NCBI GenBank assembly: GCA_937894955.1
Contig: CALAXO010000110.1
Location: 1-30,613, forward strand
Origin: an uncultured Clostridia bacterium
GTDB lineage: Bacteria; Bacillota; Clostridia; Christensenellales; CAG-138
Length of the DNA: 30,613 nt
Direction: 5' to 3'
Shown here piece after piece: positions 25,296 through 30,613 of the stretch (position 1 is the stretch's first letter; every line of letters begins with the position of its first letter). The notes under the pieces are model-generated. The model saw only the letters and a program-made list of their open reading frames with translations, was not told where the DNA came from and searched no databases. The position numbers were made by a program, and so were the translations under genes.

Positions 25296-25378
25296 GCAAA
25301 ATGGCCCCCGACGCAGCTCCTTCTTTCCGTGAAAGATATTTGCCGTTGTCGCCTTTGCGGATGTCAAGCAACGGTTGC

Positions 25379-25407
25379 TTGCGGATGATGCTTCTTTTTG
25401 GTACAAT
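25379..25407 (+). promoter_or_regulatory. Promoter of the LytTR two-component genes
   Basis: TTGCGG (25379-25384) and TACAAT (25402-25407) are 17 bases apart. The -35 lies inside the second copy of a 9-base direct repeat TTGCGGATG (25355-25363 and 25379-25387, period 24), which could be a regulator site. Confidence 0.5.
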
Positions 25408-25444
25408 AGATGCAGTGGCTTCGGAGCTCCTCGGAGGTATGAGT

Positions 25445-26143
25445 ATGAAATACAGCATTGCAATATGCGACGACAGCAAAACCGATGCAGCACTCGTGCA
25501 GTCGTTTTTGCTCGAATGGAGCAAACAGCGCGGTGCGGATGTTGAGATTGAGGTTTTCCCTTCCGCCGAAAGCTTTCTTTTTCGTTACGACGAGTATAAA
25601 GCTTTCGACATCCTGCTTTTTGATGTTGAAATGAGCGGGATGGACGGTGTGTCGGCGGCGCGCAAGGTTCGCCGCGAAAATGAAGCTGTTCAAATCGTGT
25701 TCATCACCGGCTATTCGGATTATATTGCCGAGGGCTATGATGTTGCCGCACTGCATTATCTCATGAAACCGCTCAACAAGGAAAAATTCTTCTCCGTTTT
25801 GAACCGAGCGGCTCAAAAAATCATGCAGAACGAACGCTGCATATGCTTTGAGAGCGGCGGCGAAATGCTTCGCATACCGATATACGAGATACACTACCTT
25901 GAAGTTTTTCGCAACTATGTCACCGTTCACGCAAAGCACGAATACACGGTCAAGCGCACATTGAGCGAGTTTGAGCAGGAGCTCGGCAGCGGTTTTCATC
26001 GCATCGGAAGAGCCGTTATCGTAAACCTTAAGTTCGTTGCACGCGTTACAAAAACCGAGGTTCAGCTTTCGGACGGAACCGTGCTTCCCCTTCCCCGCGG
26101 CGCATACGAACCGCTTAACCGTGCGATAATTGCGCACTTGTGA
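25445..26143 (+). CDS. LytTR-family response regulator
   Basis: ATG 25445 is seven bases after GGAGG; another ATG six bases upstream is too close to it. The product has 232 residues. Residues 1-120 are a receiver domain: acidic pair Asp9/Asp10 (AICDD), phospho-acceptor Asp60 in LLFDVEMSGMDG, Thr88 in FITGYSDY and Lys108 in LMKPLN. Residues ~130-228 are a LytTR DNA-binding domain: IPIYEIHYLEVFRNYVTVH, FHRIGRAVIVNLKFVARV, and a final LPLPRGAYEPL. Members bind two 9-12 base direct repeats one face apart. Such a pair is found upstream of the ABC exporter genes (26971-27003). The cognate kinase follows after 32 bases. Confidence 0.93.
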   Translation: MKYSIAICDDSKTDAALVQSFLLEWSKQRGADVEIEVFPSAESFLFRYDEYKAFDILLFDVEMSGMDGVSAARKVRRENEAVQIVFITGYSDYIAEGYDVAALHYLMKPLNKEKFFSVLNRAAQKIMQNERCICFESGGEMLRIPIYEIHYLEVFRNYVTVHAKHEYTVKRTLSEFEQELGSGFHRIGRAVIVNLKFVARVTKTEVQLSDGTVLPLPRGAYEPLNRAIIAHL

Positions 26144-26175
26144 AACAAATTTTCCATATATACGGAGTGAAATCG

Positions 26176-26853
26176 ATGAAAAGCCTTTTAAAGTGCATTT
26201 TAAAAAAGCATTATGACAGGCAGCTTGAAGCCGACCAAAATGAGTTTATTGAGACGCATTATCGCGAAGTTGAAAACATGTATCAAAAAATGCGCGGATG
26301 GCGGCACGATTATCACAACCATATTCAAACGCTCAAGTTTCTTGCCGCAAACAATGATATTGTCGGAATAAGGGAATATCTCAACGAGCTCGATACGAAC
26401 CTTTCGATTCTTGACAGTTCGATCCGAACGGGAAACTCCATGGCGGATGCAATTTTGAACAGCAAAGTTTCACTTGCAAAAGCACGGGAAATCGATGTCC
26501 GCGTTGATGCACATATTCCCGTGAAACTTAAAATATCCGAAATTGACCTGTGCTGCATTCTCGAAAATCTGTTCGACAATGCAATCGATGCAAGCATGGC
26601 TCTCCCGCCGCAAAACAGGCTCATCCGTGTTTATATGGACATGAAGGGCAGCCGGCTCTATATCTCGTTCACAAATTTCACCTCTCAAAAAAAGCTCGGC
26701 AAACTCGGCCGCGTTTTTGCAACAACAAAGGGTTTGGGACACGGCCTCGGGCTTTCCCGCATTGAAACCATCGTTGAAAAGCATGACGGATATTTGAGCT
26801 TTAACTCCGAAGACGGAGCGTTCACTGCGGAAATACTTCTTCCGCAGGAATAA
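26176..26853 (+). CDS. Soluble GHKL (AgrC-type) sensor histidine kinase without membrane domain
   Basis: I chose ATG 26176, which has GGAG nine bases upstream; a GTG at 26140 overlapping the regulator's stop codon is possible. The product has 225 residues. His44 in WRHDYHNHIQTLK is the phospho-accepting His of the AgrC type. The ATPase domain shows the N-box ENLFDNAIDAS (Asn131, Asp134, Asn135) and the G-box GLGHGLGLSR. There is no membrane segment and no room for the usual sensor domain, although the family normally has 5-7 membrane helices. It must sense something in the cytosol or rely on a membrane partner, perhaps the neighbouring ABC exporter. Confidence 0.9.
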   Translation: MKSLLKCILKKHYDRQLEADQNEFIETHYREVENMYQKMRGWRHDYHNHIQTLKFLAANNDIVGIREYLNELDTNLSILDSSIRTGNSMADAILNSKVSLAKAREIDVRVDAHIPVKLKISEIDLCCILENLFDNAIDASMALPPQNRLIRVYMDMKGSRLYISFTNFTSQKKLGKLGRVFATTKGLGHGLGLSRIETIVEKHDGYLSFNSEDGAFTAEILLPQE

Positions 26854-26887
26854 TTGCCTGTATTTTCACTTATCTTTTTCACACATT

Positions 26888-26917
26888 CGATGCAGCATTG
26901 CATTCGGGTGTTTTTTT
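26888..26917 (+). terminator. Possible weak terminator after the kinase gene
   Basis: ATGCA and TGCAT form a short stem around GCAT, followed by CGGGTG and seven T. The stem is short and the T-run starts seven bases beyond it, so termination may be partial. Confidence 0.4.
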
Positions 26918-26970
26918 GCTTCACATCACGCAGAGCCTTACTCCGCCCGCCTTCTGCGGCGGCAAGGCTG

Positions 26971-27003
26971 CAATTCGTCCCCGCCAATCAACAATTCGTC
27001 CCC
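26971..27003 (+). promoter_or_regulatory. LytTR-type operator: 12-base direct repeats with 21-base period
   Basis: CAATTCGTCCCC occurs perfectly at 26971-26982 and 26992-27003. LytTR regulators bind two direct repeats about two helical turns apart (9-base elements, 12-base spacing), exactly this geometry. The second copy ends next to the -35 region of the exporter promoter, the position expected for an activator. Confidence 0.75.
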
Positions 27004-27008
27004 TAAAT

Positions 27009-27037
27009 ATGCAGCTCGAACGAATTTCGGCTATAAT
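27009..27037 (+). promoter_or_regulatory. Activator-dependent promoter of the ABC exporter genes
   Basis: A perfect -10 TATAAT (27032-27037) has only ATGCAG at the -35 position (27009-27014), which does not match TTGACA. A poor -35 beside a regulator repeat is typical of activated promoters. Confidence 0.6.
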
Positions 27038-27071
27038 GCAAACATCAAAAAGCTGAAAGGCGGTTGATACA

Positions 27072-28967
27072 ATGGACAAAAGAACAAAAAAAGAAACTCA
27101 ATCCAAACCCGGCGCAAAAAAAGCACCGAAACCGAAGTACAATCTTTGGCAGAACACGGGATTCATGCTGCGCACATCCCGAAAGTACGCAAAGAGTGTT
27201 TTCCCGCTCTGTATCGTGCTTGCATTGCTCAGCGCAGGCAAAAGCGTTGCCGAACTGCTTATTGCACCTGCAATTCTGAACAAAATCGAGCTTTCCGCAT
27301 CCCTCGGCAGTGTTGTTTTCACAATTGCGGCATTTGCCTTGGTGCTCATGCTGCTTTCCGGGCTTCGGTCCTATGTTGATACGAATGCGCTGTTCGGAAG
27401 AATCGCCGTTCGGAGCCAGGGAATCTATCTCAGCATTTCCCGCAAATATGCCGAAACATCCTATCCGAACCTTTTGAACACGGATTTTCTTGCCCTCGGA
27501 GAAAAGGCAAGTGCTGCCTGCGCCGGCAACTCAGAGTCATCCGAAGCCATCTGGACGACTCTGACGGATCTGATGACGTCATGTATCGGCTTTGTCGTCT
27601 ATCTTGCTTTGCTGACGAACCTTAACCTTTGGCTTGCCGCACTTGTTGCCGCAACAACGGCTGTCAGCTATTTTGCAAGCAAACGAATCAACGAATGGGG
27701 CTATCTTCATCGCAGCGAGGAGCTTGAGCTTACAAAAAGAATCGAATACGCAAACAAAACCGCAACATCGCGCGAGTTTGCTAAGGATATCCGCATGTTC
27801 GGCCTGCGCGGCTGGCTGGAAGATCTTTGGGGCAGCACAATGCGCCTGTACAGTGCGTTTTGTGCAAAGCGCGAGCGCAAATATATTTGGGCAAATATCA
27901 TTGATATCGTTCTGACTTTTTTGCGCAACGGCATCGCTTATGCGTTTCTTATCGGAATCACCGTCAAAAACGGATTGCCTGCCTCCCAATTTCTTCTGTA
28001 CTTTGCGGCACTGAGCGGCTTTGCACAGTGGGTCGTTGAGATTCTTGATAAGCTTTCCGTAATGCACAAGCAGAGCCTTGATATTTCCACGATTCGCGAA
28101 TTTCTTGATTGGAACGAGCCTTTCGACCTTAACGGCGGCGAAAGAATCGCTTTTGAACCGAACAAACAATACGAAATCAGGCTCGATGATGTTTCCTTCC
28201 GCTATCCGAAAGCGGATAAAGACACGCTTTCTCACATTAATCTGACCGTTCATCCGGGTGAAAAGCTTGCAATTGTCGGTCTTAACGGCGCAGGCAAAAC
28301 AACGCTCGTGAAGCTTGTGTGCGGTTTTCTTGACCCGACCGAAGGACGCGTACTGCTTAACGGAGAAGATATCCGCAAGTTTAACCGCAACGACTATTAC
28401 GCGCTCTTTTCGGCTGTTTTCCAGGAATTCTCCGTGCTTGACGTCACCGTTAAGGAAAACGTTGCCCAATGTGTTGACGGAATCGATGAAGCCCGCGTTT
28501 GGCAGTGCATTGATAAGGCAGGTCTGACCGAAAAAATCCAATCACTCCCCAAGGGCATTGAAACGCATCTCGGCAGGCGTGTGTTTAAGGACGGAGTTGA
28601 GTTTTCCGGCGGGCAGACGCAGAGGCTCATGCTTGCAAGGGCGTTGTATAAAAACGCACCGATACTCGTGCTTGACGAACCTACCGCTGCACTTGACCCG
28701 ATTGCAGAAAATGACATCTATCAAAAATACAATGATATGACGCACGGACGAACCTCGTTCTTCATCTCTCACCGCCTTGCCTCAACGCGTTTTTGCGACA
28801 GAATCATTTTTGTTGACGGCGGAAAAATTGCCGAGGAAGGCACACATGACGAGCTTTTGAAAAACGGCGGAGGCTATGCCTATCTGTTTGAAGTTCAAAG
28901 CAAGTACTACCGCAGTGACAATCAGGACGGCACGTCAGACGGTTCTCCCGACGCCGCAATCAAATGA
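27072..28967 (+). CDS. ABC exporter half-transporter (permease-ATPase fusion), first of a pair
   Basis: The protein has 631 residues. A basic N-terminus of ~40 residues is followed by the six-helix transmembrane domain (~45-330). The nucleotide-binding domain starts near 370: Walker A GLNGAGKTT (Gly403-Thr411, with Lys409), the Q-loop region SAVFQEF, the signature EFSGGQTQRLML (Ser512-Gln515), Walker B ILVLDEPTAALDP (Asp535, Glu536) and a switch His in FFISHRLAS. AAAGG lies upstream of the ATG. The next half-transporter begins 15 bases later, so the two most likely form a heterodimeric exporter. The upstream LytTR operator suggests induction by the adjacent two-component system; antimicrobial or peptide export is a plausible but unproven role. 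Confidence 0.92.
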   Translation: MDKRTKKETQSKPGAKKAPKPKYNLWQNTGFMLRTSRKYAKSVFPLCIVLALLSAGKSVAELLIAPAILNKIELSASLGSVVFTIAAFALVLMLLSGLRSYVDTNALFGRIAVRSQGIYLSISRKYAETSYPNLLNTDFLALGEKASAACAGNSESSEAIWTTLTDLMTSCIGFVVYLALLTNLNLWLAALVAATTAVSYFASKRINEWGYLHRSEELELTKRIEYANKTATSREFAKDIRMFGLRGWLEDLWGSTMRLYSAFCAKRERKYIWANIIDIVLTFLRNGIAYAFLIGITVKNGLPASQFLLYFAALSGFAQWVVEILDKLSVMHKQSLDISTIREFLDWNEPFDLNGGERIAFEPNKQYEIRLDDVSFRYPKADKDTLSHINLTVHPGEKLAIVGLNGAGKTTLVKLVCGFLDPTEGRVLLNGEDIRKFNRNDYYALFSAVFQEFSVLDVTVKENVAQCVDGIDEARVWQCIDKAGLTEKIQSLPKGIETHLGRRVFKDGVEFSGGQTQRLMLARALYKNAPILVLDEPTAALDPIAENDIYQKYNDMTHGRTSFFISHRLASTRFCDRIIFVDGGKIAEEGTHDELLKNGGGYAYLFEVQSKYYRSDNQDGTSDGSPDAAIK

Positions 28968-28982
28968 AAGGAGTGAGTGAAA

Positions 28983-30613
28983 ATGAGTAACAATACCAAC
29001 AAAAAAACAAGTTTCGCCGCTGCGTTCAAAAACAATTTGCGCGCATGGAAAATACTGTTCAAACCCTGCAAAGGAACATTTGTTTCGATATTTTTGAGCG
29101 CATTCACAGCCGCCGCAAGCCCGCTTGTGACGATCTGGTTTTCGGCTCAGCTGCTGAATGAGCTTGCAGGCAGCAGAAACCCTGCCGCACTCCGCAATTG
29201 GGTTTTGCTGACGCTCGGCGCAACCGCCGGGATAATGCTGCTCAATGCGATTTTGCAGCATTGGCGCGAAGCGGAGGAATCCACTTTTTATGCCAAGATG
29301 CAGTCCGTATTCGGCAAAAAAATGCTCGATATGGATTTTCCGAATGCTGACAGCCAGCGCATTTACGAGCTTCAATCGCAGATATGGCAAAGCCAGAACT
29401 TCACCGGATACGGCCTTATGCAATCGATTGAAATCTTTCGCTCCGGCTGCAATGCACTGTTTCAGATCCTCGGCGGCATCGGACTTTCCCTCGGTTTGTT
29501 CTTTGCGAAGATTCCTCAGGCATCCGGGCTCGGCTTTCTGAACTCCCCGCTCTTCACCGTCGGTTTTATTGCCCTTCTGTTTGCGGCTGCACTTGCTGCA
29601 CCCGTCTGCGCAACAAAAGGCAACTCCTATTGGGAACGCAACGATGAACAGGGCACTTTCGGCAACCGCGTGTTCGGTTATTTTTCAAGCGCCTCCTCCA
29701 ACAGAGCCCGAATGGCGGATATGCGCTTTTATAAGCAGCAGGCCATTGCTGAGTATTACCTTGAAAAGAACAATACATTCAGCATGAAATCCACCTTTGC
29801 ACAATATGCAAAGGGACCCATGGGACTGCTCATTGCGCTTTCAAGCTGCGTGTCCGCATTTCTGACCGGTCTGATTTATCTGCTTGTTTGCATAAAGGCG
29901 TGGGCGGGCGCATTCGGTCTCGGCACCGCAACGCAGTATATCGGTTCGGTAACAAGCTTTTTCGGAGGCTTCTCGGAACTGATGAAGTGCATCGGCGTGA
30001 TGCGAATCAATTCAAGTTTCCTTGACACGGTGTTTGACCTTTTGGATACTCCGAACACAATGTATCAGGGCAGCCTCACAACCGAAAAGCGCAGCGATGG
30101 TCAGTTTGATGTTGAATTCCGTGATGTGTCGTTCAAGTATCCCGGCAGTGAAGCGTATGCGCTCCGCCATGTGAACATGAAATTCAAAGTGGGCAGCCGT
30201 CTTGCGATTGTCGGAATGAACGGCAGCGGCAAAACAACCTTCATAAAGCTGCTTTGCCGCCTGTATGACCCGACCGAAGGCGAAATACTGCTCAACGGCA
30301 TCGACATTCGAAAATATCGTTACGATGATTACATGAAGATATTCTCCGTGGTATTTCAAGACTTCCAACTTCTGGCACTTCCCCTCGGGCAGAACGTTGC
30401 AGCAAGCCAAACATACAATGCCGCACGTGTGCTCGACTGTCTTAACAAGGCAGGGTTCGGCGAGAAGCTTGCAAAAATGCCGCACGGACTTGACACGTAC
30501 CTTTATAAGAGCGTTGATACTGAAGGCGTTGACGTTTCCGGCGGTGAAGCGCAGAAAATCGCCATTGCACGCGCATTGTACAAGGATTCGCCGTTCATTA
30601 TCCTTGATGAACC
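28983..30613 (+). CDS. ABC exporter half-transporter, second of the pair (runs off the window)
   Basis: The reading frame is open from ATG 28983 to the window end, giving 543 codons without a stop, so the C-terminus is missing. AAGGAG lies 11 bases before the ATG, overlapping the end of the first ABC gene's region. The N-terminus MSNNTNKKTSFAAAFKNN is followed by transmembrane helices (for example FVSIFLSAFTAAASPLVTIW). The ATPase domain shows Walker A GMNGSGKTT (Gly411 onwards), VVFQDFQLL, the signature VSGGEAQKIAIARAL, and the start of Walker B PFIILDEP where the sequence ends. The catalytic Glu after Asp is present in this copy and in its partner, so both sites could hydrolyse ATP. Confidence 0.92.
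   Translation, partial: MSNNTNKKTSFAAAFKNNLRAWKILFKPCKGTFVSIFLSAFTAAASPLVTIWFSAQLLNELAGSRNPAALRNWVLLTLGATAGIMLLNAILQHWREAEESTFYAKMQSVFGKKMLDMDFPNADSQRIYELQSQIWQSQNFTGYGLMQSIEIFRSGCNALFQILGGIGLSLGLFFAKIPQASGLGFLNSPLFTVGFIALLFAAALAAPVCATKGNSYWERNDEQGTFGNRVFGYFSSASSNRARMADMRFYKQQAIAEYYLEKNNTFSMKSTFAQYAKGPMGLLIALSSCVSAFLTGLIYLLVCIKAWAGAFGLGTATQYIGSVTSFFGGFSELMKCIGVMRINSSFLDTVFDLLDTPNTMYQGSLTTEKRSDGQFDVEFRDVSFKYPGSEAYALRHVNMKFKVGSRLAIVGMNGSGKTTFIKLLCRLYDPTEGEILLNGIDIRKYRYDDYMKIFSVVFQDFQLLALPLGQNVAASQTYNAARVLDCLNKAGFGEKLAKMPHGLDTYLYKSVDTEGVDVSGGEAQKIAIARALYKDSPFIILDE

Noticed and set aside
26931..26973. G/C-rich hairpin before the LytTR repeats as terminator
   Set aside because: AGCCTT/AAGGCT and CCGCC/GGCGG can pair, but no T-run follows, so termination is not supported.
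27579..28541. Minus-strand 320-codon ORF
   Set aside because: It lies wholly inside the first ABC exporter gene and has no family character.
1..30613. CRISPR array, tRNA or rRNA genes, phage genes
   Set aside because: No regularly spaced repeats, no tRNA-like cloverleaf or rRNA sequence, and no phage structural or integrase genes were recognised by eye.

Overview
The window looks like the chromosome of a spore-forming, probably uncultured gut-type Clostridia (Oscillospiraceae/Lachnospiraceae-like). Support comes from two small CotF-type spore coat genes, a LytTR/GHKL two-component pair, a DUF6320 protein beside an esterase-acyltransferase fusion, an Mbeg1-like (DUF2974) hydrolase, a UgtP/MGDG-type glycosyltransferase and strong AGGAGG-type ribosome binding sites. 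The taxonomy is inferred from gene content only.

Layout. Bases 1-92 hold nothing I can assign. An OafA/YrhL-type membrane acyltransferase (184-1614) ends in a strong terminator. Bases 1736-9319 are an accessory island. At its left is a decayed minus-strand HNH-type toxin with its immunity gene. In the middle is an intact three-gene operon: TIR-LRR, then a three-TM protein with Rossmann/TrkA-like regions and a RyR motif, then a second TIR protein. At its right is a heavily decayed IS3-family transposase. The island stops at the terminator of rplM-rpsI (9444-10298, minus strand). Core and metabolic genes follow: an aldo/keto reductase with ferredoxin domain (minus), the alpha/beta-hydrolase/acyltransferase fusion plus DUF6320 (plus), two spore coat genes (plus), and a 0.7 kb stretch with hairpins but no convincing gene.

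Next come minus-strand operons. One encodes a small membrane protein, a large two-TM protein and a LemA protein, from one sigma-A-type promoter. Another group encodes a CmpB-type membrane protein, a GT28 diacylglycerol glycosyltransferase and a PlsY-like acyltransferase, which points to membrane lipid synthesis. On the plus strand are an Mbeg1-like hydrolase broken by a frameshift, nagA, a LytTR response regulator with a soluble GHKL kinase, and two ABC exporter half-transporters, the last running off the window. A perfect 12-base direct repeat with a 21-base period lies just upstream of a promoter with a good -10 and a poor -35. This is the expected form of a LytTR operator and links the two-component pair to the exporter.

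The most interesting part is 2792-8016: one promoter, a structured leader, two TIR proteins and a channel-like membrane protein ending in a RyR motif. Known TIR enzymes make or consume NAD-derived nucleotides, and RyR and TrkA-like domains are candidate nucleotide sensors. The operon therefore reads as a candidate immune or abortive-infection module in which a TIR product might gate a membrane effector. That mechanism is inference.
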